Counted from the first letter of the stretch, positions 36,852 through 45,128 are shown. The stretch is DNA of 64,000 nucleotides from Actinomycetospora endophytica (GCF_021026375.1 NZ_JAJNDB010000004.1:496001-560000), one strand, 5' to 3'. The notes: generated by a model from the letters alone, not told the origin. Translations and numbers: made by a program.

Positions 36852-36947
36852 GGGCGAATCCCCTGCTCCGGACGCGAGCGTGGCCCGACGATCGACGACA
36901 TCGGGCTACGCTCGGCCGGACGCCGACGGCGGTGAGGGGGTTCGGCC

Positions 36948-38264
36948 GTGACGAGCCAGGACCTGTACGTGGGGCCGACGGAGCGCCCGGACAAGTATCG
37001 GCTGGTCCGGCTGGAGGGCTCCGGCGGTGAGGCGGCGCTGTGGCGCGCCGAGGTGGATCTGGCCGGCGCGTCCGAGACCGTGGCGGTCAAGGTGCTTCGG
37101 CCCGAGCACCAGAACGACCTCGCGCGGATCAGCGCACGGTGGGCCGAGCAGGCGGAGCTGCTGCGGTTCGTCACCCATCCCTCGGTGGTCGGGGTCCGGG
37201 AGCACTTCGAGGCCGGGCCGCCGCACCCCGCCCGGGGCGAGTGCCCCGACGGGCGCGCGCTGTACCTGGTGATGAACTGGGTGCCGGGGCTGGCGCTGCG
37301 CGACTGGCTGCTGCTGCGGGAGGGCCGCGAGGGCACGGTGGCCGGGCTGCGGCTGCTGGAGCAGGTCGCCGACGTGCTCGAGATGCTCCACTCCGGCCGG
37401 GCCACGCCGTCGGCCCGTCCGGTGGTCCACGGCGACCTGTCCCCGGGCAACGTCATGGTCGACGACGAGGGCCGGGCCGTGCTCGTGGACTTCGGGCTGG
37501 TGCGGCTGGCGTCGCACCAGACCCGGGACGCGGCCGGCACGCCCGGGTTCGCCGCCCCGGAGGTGTGGACCCGGGGGGAGTACACCCCGGCCGCCGACCG
37601 CTACGGCTTCGCCGCGCTGGGGTTCTACATGCTGCTCGGGACCCCGCCCCCGGACGACGAGGACGAGGTCGCCGAGGCGCTGTTCGCGCACCCGTTCCTG
37701 GTCAACGCGTCGTCCGCCGCGGTCGAGGGGATCCTCGCCGGCTTCAGCGCGGACCCGGACCGCCGGCCCCCGGTGGCCGACTGGCTCGCGCTGCTGCGCG
37801 GCGCGGCGTCCACCTCCGCGCGGACCGTCCCGCCGACCACCCCGGCCGGTGCCGGCCGGGCCCCGTCGCCGACGATCCACGCCTTCCGGAACGGCCACCC
37901 CCGCGACGCGACCACCCGGGCCACCCCGCGCCCGGCCGCCGGGGAGAGTCGCGTCGAGCGCACCGGGACCGACGCCGCCGTCGACGTCGAGGCCCAGCTC
38001 GCCGAGTGCCGGGACGGGCCGGGGGAGCGGGTGTGGTCGGCACTGCTCAGCCGGCAGTGGTCGGTGTTGAGCACCTGGTGGACGAACCACTACGGAGGCC
38101 GGACCTACCACGTGAAGCTGCGCGACCGGTCCGACGACTGGGTGGTCGTGGTGGAGATGCGGTTCTGCGGCGAGGACTCCAGCCAGCTGGTGTGGGCCAG
38201 CGGCGCCGGCGGCGAGATGACCGAGTGCTCCGGCGAACTGGACCGCTGGCTCGCGCTGCTCTGA
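36948..38264 (+). CDS. Serine/threonine protein kinase (non-RD) with novel C-terminal domain
   Basis: A 438-residue soluble kinase. Residues 15-285 form the kinase: Gly-rich segment LEGSGGEAALW, catalytic Lys in VAVKVLRP (K48), catalytic loop VVHGDLSPGNVMV (H161-G-D163) with Gly in place of the usual Arg, the metal-binding DFG at about D181, and the activation-loop end AGTPGFAAPEVW. A Pro/Thr-rich linker (about 285-345) leads to an unrecognised 90-residue domain, WSALLSRQWSVLSTWWTNHYGG, then VVVEMRFCGED. No membrane segment is seen. The non-RD loop suggests activation not dependent on loop phosphorylation. Confidence 0.85.
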   Translation: MTSQDLYVGPTERPDKYRLVRLEGSGGEAALWRAEVDLAGASETVAVKVLRPEHQNDLARISARWAEQAELLRFVTHPSVVGVREHFEAGPPHPARGECPDGRALYLVMNWVPGLALRDWLLLREGREGTVAGLRLLEQVADVLEMLHSGRATPSARPVVHGDLSPGNVMVDDEGRAVLVDFGLVRLASHQTRDAAGTPGFAAPEVWTRGEYTPAADRYGFAALGFYMLLGTPPPDDEDEVAEALFAHPFLVNASSAAVEGILAGFSADPDRRPPVADWLALLRGAASTSARTVPPTTPAGAGRAPSPTIHAFRNGHPRDATTRATPRPAAGESRVERTGTDAAVDVEAQLAECRDGPGERVWSALLSRQWSVLSTWWTNHYGGRTYHVKLRDRSDDWVVVVEMRFCGEDSSQLVWASGAGGEMTECSGELDRWLALL

Positions 38265-38268
38265 GGGC

Positions 38269-38952
38269 CTACCCGGCGGGCGGGTGGACGGCCGTGATCC
38301 CGGCGAGGACGAGATCGATGCCGTCGAGGAACTGCTGTCGGTCGTCGTGCTCGCGCATCTGCTGCGCGACGGTCCGCGTGAACGAGTAGTCGTCCGGGTC
38401 GAGCTCCTCCCAGGCCGTGGACACCTTCGCGAGGAACTCGCCGCGGTCGGCCCCCGGGCCGAGCACCTGGGCGTTCGCGGCGTTCTGCGCCGCCGCGCCG
38501 AGGATGTACTGGACCACCACCGACGTCACCGTGAACCACTGCTCCCGCGGCACGCCCATCGCGCTGACGTGTCGCCCGACGCCCTCGAAGATCCGCGGGG
38601 TCGTGACCTGCCAGGAGCTCGCCGAGAGCTGCGCGGCGACCCAGTTGTGGGCGTCGACCGCGTCGAACAGGCCGAGCGCGAGGGCGCGGATGCGATCCCG
38701 CGGGGAGGCGCCCTCGGGCTCGGCCGCCAGCGCGGCGGCGACGACGGCGTCGGTCGCGGCGGCCAGCAGTTCGCCCTTGTTCGCGACGTGCCAGTAGATC
38801 GCCCCGGGCCCGGTCGCGAGGCGCTCGGTGAGCGCCCGGAACGTCAGCCCGCCCTCGCCGGCCGCATCGAGCATCCCGACGGCCGCCTCGACGATCCGCT
38901 CCCGCGAGAGCGCCTCCGTGCGCCGCGGTGACCGGCGCGCCTGCTGTGACAC
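38269..38952 (-). CDS. TetR-family transcriptional regulator
   Basis: A 227-residue repressor. The N-terminal helix-turn-helix includes SRERIVEAAVGMLDAAGEGGLTFRALTERLATGPGAIYWHVANKGELL, split here over residues 15-65, and the C-terminal ligand domain resembles TetR_C (TVTSVVVQYILGAA). It diverges from a FAD-monooxygenase gene, and two symmetric operators lie between them. This is the same genetic layout as tetR/tetA-type pairs. It probably represses both genes until a hydrophobic compound binds. Confidence 0.9.
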   Translation of the reverse strand: MSQQARRSPRRTEALSRERIVEAAVGMLDAAGEGGLTFRALTERLATGPGAIYWHVANKGELLAAATDAVVAAALAAEPEGASPRDRIRALALGLFDAVDAHNWVAAQLSASSWQVTTPRIFEGVGRHVSAMGVPREQWFTVTSVVVQYILGAAAQNAANAQVLGPGADRGEFLAKVSTAWEELDPDDYSFTRTVAQQMREHDDRQQFLDGIDLVLAGITAVHPPAG

Positions 38953-38961
38953 GGCTCCATA

Positions 38962-38990
38962 TTGACACGCCTGGAACGTGGTTCCAAACT
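38962..38990 (+). promoter_or_regulatory. Promoter of the FAD-monooxygenase gene
   Basis: A consensus -35 TTGACA (38962-38967) is followed after 17 bp by CAAACT (38985-38990), a fair -10. The first TetR operator overlaps the spacer, so repressor binding would exclude RNA polymerase. Confidence 0.5.
38972..38986. promoter_or_regulatory. TetR operator 1
   Basis: TGGAACGTGGTTCCA is a perfect inverted repeat with a 3-bp centre. It lies in the divergent region, 20 bp from the TetR start codon. A second copy is 23 bp away. Confidence 0.7.
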
Positions 38991-38994
38991 TCCT

Positions 38995-39009
38995 TGGAAC
39001 GCCATTCCA
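38995..39009. promoter_or_regulatory. TetR operator 2
   Basis: TGGAACGCCATTCCA repeats the same TGGAA...TTCCA arms as operator 1, with a less symmetric centre. It is 21 bp upstream of the monooxygenase ATG. Confidence 0.65.
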
Positions 39010-39029
39010 GAGAGGCTGAAGGAGCCGCC

Positions 39030-40163
39030 ATGAACACCACCGTCACGATCATCGGCGCCGGCCTGGGCGGACTCGTCCTCGCCCGCGTCCTGCACGTCCA
39101 CGGGATCCGGGCCACGGTCTACGAGGCCGAACCCTCACCGACCGCCCGCGCCCAGGGCGGGATGCTCGACATCCACGCCGACAACGGGCAGCCCGCGCTC
39201 GAGGCCGCGGGCCTGACCGAGCAGTTCCGGGCCCTGATCCTCGAGGGCCGCGAGGCCACGCGGGTGCTCGACCCGGCCGGTGCCGTCCTGCTCGACGTCC
39301 CCGACGACGGGAACGGCGGGCGCCCCGAGGTGCAGCGCGCCGAGCTGCGGCACCTCCTGCTCGACTCCCTGCCCGAGGGCACGGTGCGGTGGGGCCACAA
39401 GGTCAGCTCCGTCCGCAGCCTCGGAGGCGGCCGGCACGAGGTCGCCTTCACCGACGGCACGAGCGTCACCGCCGACCTGCTCGTCGGCGCGGACGGCGCC
39501 TGGTCGCGGGTCCGGCCGCTGCTCTCCGACGCCACCCCGGCGTACGCCGGCCGGTCGTTCGTCGAGACGTGGCTCCACGACGGCGACGTCCGTCATCCGG
39601 CCGCCGCGGCGGCCGTCGGCGACGGCGGGATGATGGCGCTCGCGCCCGGCAAGGGCATCCAGGCCCACCGGGAGAGCGGCGGGACGCTGCACACCTACGT
39701 GGCGCTCTCCCACCCGCAGGAGTGGTTCGCCGGGATCGACTTCGACGACCCGGCCGCCGTCACCGCGGCGGTCGCCGCCGAGTTCGACGGCTGGGCGCCG
39801 GAGCTCACCGCCCTGATCACCGACACCGACGTGGCGCCGGTGCTGCGCACCCTCACCACGCTGCCGGTCGGGCACCGGTGGGAGCGCACGCCGGGCGTCA
39901 CCCTGGTCGGCGACGCCGCCCACCTCGCGCCGCCGAACGGCGAGGGGGCCAACCTGGCGATGCTGGACGGGGCCGAGCTCGGCAGGGCCCTCGCCGCGCA
40001 CCCCGACGACGTCGAGGCCGCGCTCGCCGAGTACGAGGAGGCCATGTTCCCGCGCGGCGCCGCGGCCGCCGTCGACGGCGACGAGCTCCACGAGCTGATG
40101 TTCGGCGACGACACGCCCCACGGTCTGATCGCCATGTTCGGCGGGGCGGAGCAGTCGGCCTGA
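39030..40163 (+). CDS. FAD-dependent monooxygenase (TetX-like group)
   Basis: A 377-residue class A flavin monooxygenase. Seen: the dinucleotide motif VTIIGAGLGGLVLARVL, YEAEPSPTARAQGGMLDIH near the flavin, the middle motif LLVGADGAWSRVRP, and the FAD-ribityl motif VTLVGDAAHLAPPNGEGANLAM. The order and length fit TetX-like tetracycline- or aromatic-hydroxylating enzymes, though the family also includes many catabolic members. AAGGAG precedes the ATG. Divergence from a TetR gene with shared operators suggests induction by the substrate. Whether it inactivates an antibiotic cannot be told from sequence. Confidence 0.85.
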   Translation: MNTTVTIIGAGLGGLVLARVLHVHGIRATVYEAEPSPTARAQGGMLDIHADNGQPALEAAGLTEQFRALILEGREATRVLDPAGAVLLDVPDDGNGGRPEVQRAELRHLLLDSLPEGTVRWGHKVSSVRSLGGGRHEVAFTDGTSVTADLLVGADGAWSRVRPLLSDATPAYAGRSFVETWLHDGDVRHPAAAAAVGDGGMMALAPGKGIQAHRESGGTLHTYVALSHPQEWFAGIDFDDPAAVTAAVAAEFDGWAPELTALITDTDVAPVLRTLTTLPVGHRWERTPGVTLVGDAAHLAPPNGEGANLAMLDGAELGRALAAHPDDVEAALAEYEEAMFPRGAAAAVDGDELHELMFGDDTPHGLIAMFGGAEQSA

Positions 40164-40302
40164 GGCACGCCGTCCGGGACGTCGCCGCGGCCGGAGATGG
40201 GCAGGCGGGCCGGTCGGGATGGGCACGTGATGCCGATGGGCGTCGTCGTCGGCCTTCCTAGCGTCGTGAGCACCTCGAACGACGCACGAAGGAGCGACGA
40301 CG

Positions 40303-41703
40303 ATGTCCACGACGATCGTGATCGGGGCCGGTCAGGCCGGCCTCGCGATGAGCCGGTGCCTGACCGCCCGCGGGCAGCACCACGTGGTGCTGGAGCGAGG
40401 CCGGATCGGACAGCGATGGCGGCGCGAGCGGTGGGACTCGTTCACGCTCCTGAGCCCGAACTGGCAGACCCGGCTGCCCGGGCGGCGGTACGCCGGGGCC
40501 GACCCCGACGGGTTCATGACCGGCCGCGAGGTCGGCGACATGCTCGAGGACTACGCCGTCGAGACCGGCGCCCCGGTGTGCGAGGGCGTCACCGTCACGG
40601 CGGTGTCGCCGACCCGGCGCGGCTGGCGGGTCCGCACCGACAACGGTGACCTCGTCGCGGGATCGGTCGTGGTGGCCACCGGCGACCTCGACCGTCCTGC
40701 CGTGCCCGCCCTCGCCGACGACCTGCCCGGGCACCTCACCCAGGTCCACACCAGCGGCTACCGCAATCCCGACGCGCTCCCGCCGGGCGGCGTGCTCGTC
40801 GTCGGCGCCGGTCCGTCCGGCCAGCAGATCGCGCTGGAGCTGGCCCGCGCGGGGCGCACCGTGCACCTCGCCGTCGGGCGCCACAAGAATCTGCCGCGGC
40901 GCTACCGCGGGCACGACACCTACTGGTGGATGGACCGCATGGGCACGCTCTCCCGCACGGTGGACTCGCTGTCCGAACCCACCGCCACACGGACCCCCAA
41001 CGCGGTGCTGACCGGAGGGACCCGAGACCTGGACCTGCACCGGCTCGTCGACGCCGGCGTCCGCCCGTACGGCCGGCTGGTCGGAGTCCGCGGGAACGCC
41101 GTCGGCTTCGACGACGGCCTGCCCGCCATGGTGGCCGACGCCGAGGCGAACGCGGTCCGGTTCCGGGCCCGCGTCGACTCCTGGGTCGAGGCGACCGGGC
41201 TGGCTGCGCCCGCCGAACCCGCCCCACCGGCCCGGAGCCCGTCCTGGGCGGCGGACGCACCGGCCGCGCTCGACCTCGAGGCCGAGGGCGTGTCCACCGT
41301 CGTCTGGGCGACCGGGTTCCGCCGCGACTTCTCCTGGATCCACGCCCCGGTCGTGGACGACGCGGGCGAGCCGGTCCACCGGCGCGGGATCACCACGGCG
41401 CCCGCGGCGGCCACCCGGTTCGGCGGGATCGTCGTGCAGGGCGGCGTGACGACCGCGGTGCTCAACGCGGTGGTCGCTGAGGATCTCCCGGGCCCCGGCA
41501 GCGTGTTCCTGTCGCTCGACCTCCGCTTCTCGGCGCCGGTGCGTCCCGGGGACGTGATCACCGGCCGGGTGGAGGTGACCGCCGCCCGCGCCGACAAACC
41601 GATCACCGAGCTGGCGGTGTCGGTCACCCGGGACGACGGCGTCGTCGCGGTCACGGGCACCGCGGTCTGCTACACCGCGACGCCCGCGACCGTGTCCGCC
41701 TGA
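40303..41703 (+). CDS. Chimeric protein: flavin monooxygenase fused to C-terminal half of a PhaJ/MaoC hydratase
   Basis: A 466-residue frame of two parts. Residues 1-365 are a flavoprotein monooxygenase: TTIVIGAGQAGLAMS, LVVGAGPSGQQIALELA and VVWATGFRRDFSWIH. The last 100 residues match the C-terminal half of (R)-specific enoyl-CoA hydratase: AAATRFGG, LPGPGSVFLSLDLRFSAPVRPGD and DKPITELAV. The hydratase part begins after the point where the catalytic Asp and His would stand, and its usual HGM is QGG. The monooxygenase lacks its normal tail after HRRGITTAP. The junction is near 41395-41420. This looks like a deletion fusion; oxidase activity may survive, hydratase activity should not. A GAAGGAG site precedes the ATG. 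Confidence 0.75.
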   Translation: MSTTIVIGAGQAGLAMSRCLTARGQHHVVLERGRIGQRWRRERWDSFTLLSPNWQTRLPGRRYAGADPDGFMTGREVGDMLEDYAVETGAPVCEGVTVTAVSPTRRGWRVRTDNGDLVAGSVVVATGDLDRPAVPALADDLPGHLTQVHTSGYRNPDALPPGGVLVVGAGPSGQQIALELARAGRTVHLAVGRHKNLPRRYRGHDTYWWMDRMGTLSRTVDSLSEPTATRTPNAVLTGGTRDLDLHRLVDAGVRPYGRLVGVRGNAVGFDDGLPAMVADAEANAVRFRARVDSWVEATGLAAPAEPAPPARSPSWAADAPAALDLEAEGVSTVVWATGFRRDFSWIHAPVVDDAGEPVHRRGITTAPAAATRFGGIVVQGGVTTAVLNAVVAEDLPGPGSVFLSLDLRFSAPVRPGDVITGRVEVTAARADKPITELAVSVTRDDGVVAVTGTAVCYTATPATVSA

Positions 41704-41714
41704 CGGGCGCGTCC

Positions 41715-42161
41715 CTACTGCTGCGGGATGAGTCCCAGCGCCTTCAGCGCGGTCACCCCGTCGTCGAGCCCGATCTCCTCGGTGATGAGGCCGTTCTCGA
41801 CCCGCAGCACCGTGGTGCCGGTGAACCGCATGCTCCGGCCCGACGCGGCGGGCAGCCCACCGACCGGCAGGTCCTCGAAGGCCGGCCCGGTGTGGGTGCC
41901 GCCGCCCTCCCACCGGCCGACGACGTGGTCGCCCTCGGCGATGAGGTCCGCGGTGCCCCAGAAGTTCAGGTCGGGGAATGCGGTCCGGAATGCCGTCGCG
42001 AAGGCGCGGACCTCGTCGCGGCCGCGGCACGGGTCGTGCATGGAGTACTCGAACCGGATGTCGGGCGCCGCCAGCTCGTCGATGACGGCGGGGTTGAAGT
42101 CCTTGCCCCAGAACTCGCTGAACCAGCGGCCGACGACGGCCTTGTTGTCCTCGAGGGTCAT
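41715..42161 (-). CDS. SnoaL-like / NTF2-fold protein
   Basis: A 148-residue protein with the SnoaL-like polyketide-cyclase fold pattern: VVGRWFSEFWGKDFNPAVIDELAAPDIRF split over residues 9-38, then FATAFRTAFPDLNF, LIAEGDHVVGRWEGGGTHTG, and VLRVENGLITEEI. Such proteins are small cyclases, isomerases or ligand binders. AGGAGAGAG lies before the ATG at 42161. It is convergent with the chimeric gene and has no obvious partner. Confidence 0.8.
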   Translation of the reverse strand: MTLEDNKAVVGRWFSEFWGKDFNPAVIDELAAPDIRFEYSMHDPCRGRDEVRAFATAFRTAFPDLNFWGTADLIAEGDHVVGRWEGGGTHTGPAFEDLPVGGLPAASGRSMRFTGTTVLRVENGLITEEIGLDDGVTALKALGLIPQQ

Positions 42162-42344
42162 GTTCTCTCTCCTGAGACGGCATCGGTGGGAATTCGTCCG
42201 CACGGACGGCCGGAACGGCCTCGGGTCTCGTTGTCGGACTGCCCCGGTGAACACCCGGTGCGCCGGCCGGGTTGCAGCCGGATCCGCCGCCGCGGTGTTC
42301 ACTGGCGCGTGGACCCATTGACTCCTGGGGAGAGGGAGGACGAC

Positions 42345-43013
42345 GTGCTCGACCTGTTCCGCCGGCCCCGTCGTGAGCTCGCCCCCGGGGTGGTGCACGT
42401 GCCGGGCTGGCTCGACGAGACCGAGCAGCACGCGCTCGTCGAGGCCGCGCGCGGCTGGGCCGCGGAGGGGCCGGGCGCCCGGCGGGCCGAGCTGCCGAAC
42501 GGGGGCCGGATGACCGTGTCGGCGGTGTGCCTCGGCTGGCACTGGATCCCGTACCGCTACTCGGCCACCCGCGACGACCAGGACGGATCGCCGGTCACGC
42601 CCTTCCCGGACTGGCTCGCCGAGCTCGGCGCCCGGGCCGTGGCGGATGCGTACCAGGACCCCGACGTGGGCTACCGACCCGACGTCGCGCTGGTCAACTT
42701 CTACCGCGGGGACGCCCGGCTCGGGATGCACGCCGACCGCGAGGAGCTCGCACCCGATCCGGTCGTCTCGCTGTCGCTGGGCGCCGGCTGCGTGTTCCGG
42801 GTCGGCAACACCGAGAACCGGGGTTGGCCCTACACCGACCTCCAGCTCGAGTCGGGGGATCTCGTCGTCTTCGGACGGGAGAACCGACTGGTGCACCACG
42901 GGGTGCCGCGGCTCCTCCCGGATCTCCCGGTACCGCCGATCGGGACCGCGGACGGCGAGCGCATCAACCTGACGTTGCGGGTCTCGGGTCTGAACGGACG
43001 GGAGGCCCGATGA
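42345..43013 (+). CDS. alkB: AlkB-type 2-oxoglutarate/Fe(II) dioxygenase
   Basis: A 222-residue DNA/RNA dealkylation enzyme. The start VLDLFRRP matches the beginning of E. coli AlkB (MLDLF), supporting GTG 42345, which has GGGAGG five bases upstream; the in-frame GTG at 42309 lacks a site. The fold is clear: PNGGRMTVSAVCLGWHW, VALVNFYRGDARLGMHADREE with iron ligands H129 and D131, VSLSLGAGCVFRVG, distal His at about H185 in LVHHGVPR, and the 2-oxoglutarate Arg in RINLTLR. It repairs 1-methyladenine/3-methylcytosine lesions by oxidative demethylation. A small gene overlaps its stop. Confidence 0.9.
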   Translation: MLDLFRRPRRELAPGVVHVPGWLDETEQHALVEAARGWAAEGPGARRAELPNGGRMTVSAVCLGWHWIPYRYSATRDDQDGSPVTPFPDWLAELGARAVADAYQDPDVGYRPDVALVNFYRGDARLGMHADREELAPDPVVSLSLGAGCVFRVGNTENRGWPYTDLQLESGDLVVFGRENRLVHHGVPRLLPDLPVPPIGTADGERINLTLRVSGLNGREAR

Positions 43014-43180
43014 CGACGACCGGCGGTGTGGGCGCCCACGAGTGGCAGGTGAGCGGGACGCTGGAGGCCTCGTACTTCTGGCTGTGCCGGTGCGGTGAGG
43101 GGTCCGATCTCCCGTACCGCTCGGAGCAGGCCGCCGCCTCCGCGGCCTCGGATCACGTACGGGCCCAGACCCGCCGCTGA
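43010..43180 (+). CDS. Small hypothetical protein coupled to alkB
   Basis: A 56-residue protein starting at the ATG that overlaps the alkB stop (ATGA). It reads GAHEWQVSGTLEASYFWLCRCGEGSDLPYRS in its first 45 residues (quoted here in pieces: EWQVSGTLEASYFWLC, RCGEGSDLPYRS). The CxC pair could hold a metal, but a full four-ligand site is not visible. The tail is Ala-rich and helical. The family is not recognised; coupling suggests a helper to, or regulator of, AlkB. Confidence 0.55.
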   Translation: MTTTGGVGAHEWQVSGTLEASYFWLCRCGEGSDLPYRSEQAAASAASDHVRAQTRR

Positions 43181-43427
43181 CGCCGTCCGACCCTTCTGGA
43201 TCGAAACACCTGAAAGACCCGCGTTTCGCCGTCATCAGATGGGCCACCCCTGGCTGCACAGGGACGCGGACGGTGTTCGGGGATGCCGTCCGGGTCTTCG
43301 ACCAGGGTCCCGATCCCGCTTCCGCCGCTGGGGAGCAGACGAGGAGCGGGATCGGGACCCGTCGTTGTCGCGAGCGGTCGTCGACACGTTCCTGGATCTC
43401 GATTCCCGGTTCGTTCAGGAGCAGATC

Positions 43428-43628
43428 ATGTCTTCGCCGGCCGACCTGACATCGATGGCGCTGCCCGTTCTCGCCCGCCGATACGACTGCGATCTGGTGG
43501 CGGCGAAGTCGATTCTCCACGAATGGGCGGAGAACACCTGCATCGACGTGGAGAACGTCGCCGCCTGGGTGCTGTGGGAGGCCCCGACCCTCGAGTCCAC
43601 GCCTGCCGCCGATCTGGTGAGCCACTAG
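43428..43628 (+). CDS. Small ANTAR-domain protein
   Basis: A 66-residue protein. LPVLARRYDCDLVAAKSILHEWA followed by IDVENVAAWVL, here read in two parts, has the spacing and hydrophobic pattern of ANTAR antiterminator domains, without any sensor domain. AGGAGC precedes the ATG at 43428. An upstream in-frame extension exists but is Arg/Pro-rich and unconvincing. The gap 43181-43427 shows no other gene. A stand-alone ANTAR could be an antitermination effector or a fragment of a larger regulator. Confidence 0.5.
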   Translation: MSSPADLTSMALPVLARRYDCDLVAAKSILHEWAENTCIDVENVAAWVLWEAPTLESTPAADLVSH

Positions 43629-43653
43629 CCTGACCCGCCCGCGAGCGCCGTCG

Positions 43654-43683
43654 TTGACCATCGGCACGCGCGGCCCCTATTGT
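43654..43683 (+). promoter_or_regulatory. Promoter for the oxidase subunit III-like gene
   Basis: TTGACC (43654-43659), an 18-bp spacer and TATTGT (43678-43683) form a good vegetative promoter, placing transcription start about 65 bp before the ATG at 43758. The downstream leader is more AT-rich than the genes around it. Confidence 0.55.
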
Positions 43684-43757
43684 GAGACGCCCTGACTCAT
43701 AATTCATTGGGTCGGAGTCCCGGGAGGGGACCGCGCGCGTCGAGGGGAGCCGCCGCC

Positions 43758-44360
43758 ATGTCACGGTCGACGGTGGCCGACGACCTCGAGCGAGCCACGC
43801 AGCGGGCCGGCCGCATCCCGGGAGAGCCCGGGATCTGGGTGTTCGTCCTCGCCGACATGACAGTGTTCGGCGCCTTCTTCGTCGTCTTCCTCGTGGTGCG
43901 CCTCGGGCAGCCGGAGGTCTTCGCCGCCTCGCGGCCGTCGCTCGAGGTCGGACTCGGGCTCGTCAACACCCTCGTGCTGATCACCAGCTCGGTGCTCGTG
44001 GCCCTCGGGGTACGACGAGCCCGGGATGGGCAGCGGGGGAGTGCGGCGCGCCTCGTGACCGCCGGGATGGCCTGCGGCCTCGCGTTCCTCGTGATCAAGG
44101 TGATCGAGTACTCGCTGGAGGTCGCGGCCGGTGTCGTCCCCACCACGAACGACTTCTTCATGTACTACTTCGTGCTCACCGGCATCCACGCCGCGCACGT
44201 GATCATGGGACTCGGTGGCCTCGCGGCCGTCCGCCGCACCCTGGGACGCCCCCGCCCGGGACCGCACGATCTCCGGACCGCCGAGACCGGCGCGACCTTC
44301 TGGCACATGGTCGACGCGCTGTGGATCGTGCTCTTCCCGCTCCTCTACCTGGCGGCCTGA
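43758..44360 (+). CDS. Heme-copper oxidase subunit III-like protein
   Basis: A 200-residue membrane protein with five hydrophobic segments, matching the short (NorE-like) subunit III family: GIWVFVLADMTVFGAFFVVF near the N-terminus, LVNTLVLITSSVLVALG, FFMYYFVLTGIHAAHVIMGL with the conserved His, and FWHMVDALWIVLFPLLYL at the end. No catalytic subunit I or II gene lies nearby, so it is either an accessory to an oxidase elsewhere or part of a different complex with the adjacent membrane protein. Confidence 0.8.
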   Translation: MSRSTVADDLERATQRAGRIPGEPGIWVFVLADMTVFGAFFVVFLVVRLGQPEVFAASRPSLEVGLGLVNTLVLITSSVLVALGVRRARDGQRGSAARLVTAGMACGLAFLVIKVIEYSLEVAAGVVPTTNDFFMYYFVLTGIHAAHVIMGLGGLAAVRRTLGRPRPGPHDLRTAETGATFWHMVDALWIVLFPLLYLAA

Positions 44361-44390
44361 AAGGCCGGCGGTCTGAAAGGACTCGCGACG

Positions 44391-45122
44391 ATGGTCTCCT
44401 CCCCGCAGCGGATCTGCGCCTGGGCCGGCCCGGTGTGTGCCGTGATCTGGATCGTCGGCCTGCTCGTCTGCGCCCACTTCATCCCGCCGACGGATCCGCA
44501 GGCGACCTCCCAGGAGGTCGCGACCTTCTACGCCGAGCACGCCGTCGGCATCCGGCTCGGAATGGTGCTCCTGCTCATCGGAGGGGTCCTCTACCAACCG
44601 TGGGTGTCGGTGATCGCGGTCCAGATGAAGCGCATCGAGGGCCGGCAGCCGCCGCTGACCTACGTGCAGTTCGGTCTCGGGACGCTGTTCGTGCTGCTGT
44701 TCGTCCTCGCCGCCATCTTCTGGCAGACCGCCGCCTACCGTCCGCTCGAGGACGTCGTCATGACCCACCGCCTGGACGACATGGGGTGGTTCATGTTCCT
44801 GATCTCGGTGCCGATCGTGACGGTGCAGGGCGTGGCCTTCGCCCTCGCCGTGTTCCGGGACCGCGAGGAACGGTACTTCCCGCGATGGTTCGGCTGGTTC
44901 CAGCTCTGGGCCCAGGTCGTGTTCCTCCCGGGGACGTTCATCCCGCTCTTCAAGGACGGACCGCTCGCCTGGAACGGGATGTTCGCGTTCTGGATCCCCG
45001 CCGCGGCCTTCACGGTCTGGATGTGCTTGACGACCTGGGCGCTCCTGCGGGCGATCCGGGTCGAGGACCCCCACCGGACGCTCGAGACCGTCGAGGGCCC
45101 GCGGAACTCGGCGATGGCCTGA
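44391..45122 (+). CDS. Hypothetical membrane protein next to oxidase subunit III
   Basis: A 243-residue protein with six or seven hydrophobic segments. It begins RICAWAGPVCAVIWIVGLL, has TSQEVATFYAEHAVGIRLG in the first loop, and later IPLFKDGPLAWNGMFAFWIP. The family is not recognised. Its start is 31 bp after the subunit III-like gene, so the two are likely co-transcribed. It convergently abuts the enoyl-CoA hydratase gene. Similar two-gene pairs may serve lipid or steroid catabolism, but that is only a guess from the neighbours. Confidence 0.65.
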   Translation: MVSSPQRICAWAGPVCAVIWIVGLLVCAHFIPPTDPQATSQEVATFYAEHAVGIRLGMVLLLIGGVLYQPWVSVIAVQMKRIEGRQPPLTYVQFGLGTLFVLLFVLAAIFWQTAAYRPLEDVVMTHRLDDMGWFMFLISVPIVTVQGVAFALAVFRDREERYFPRWFGWFQLWAQVVFLPGTFIPLFKDGPLAWNGMFAFWIPAAAFTVWMCLTTWALLRAIRVEDPHRTLETVEGPRNSAMA

Positions 45123-45128
45123 GGCTGC

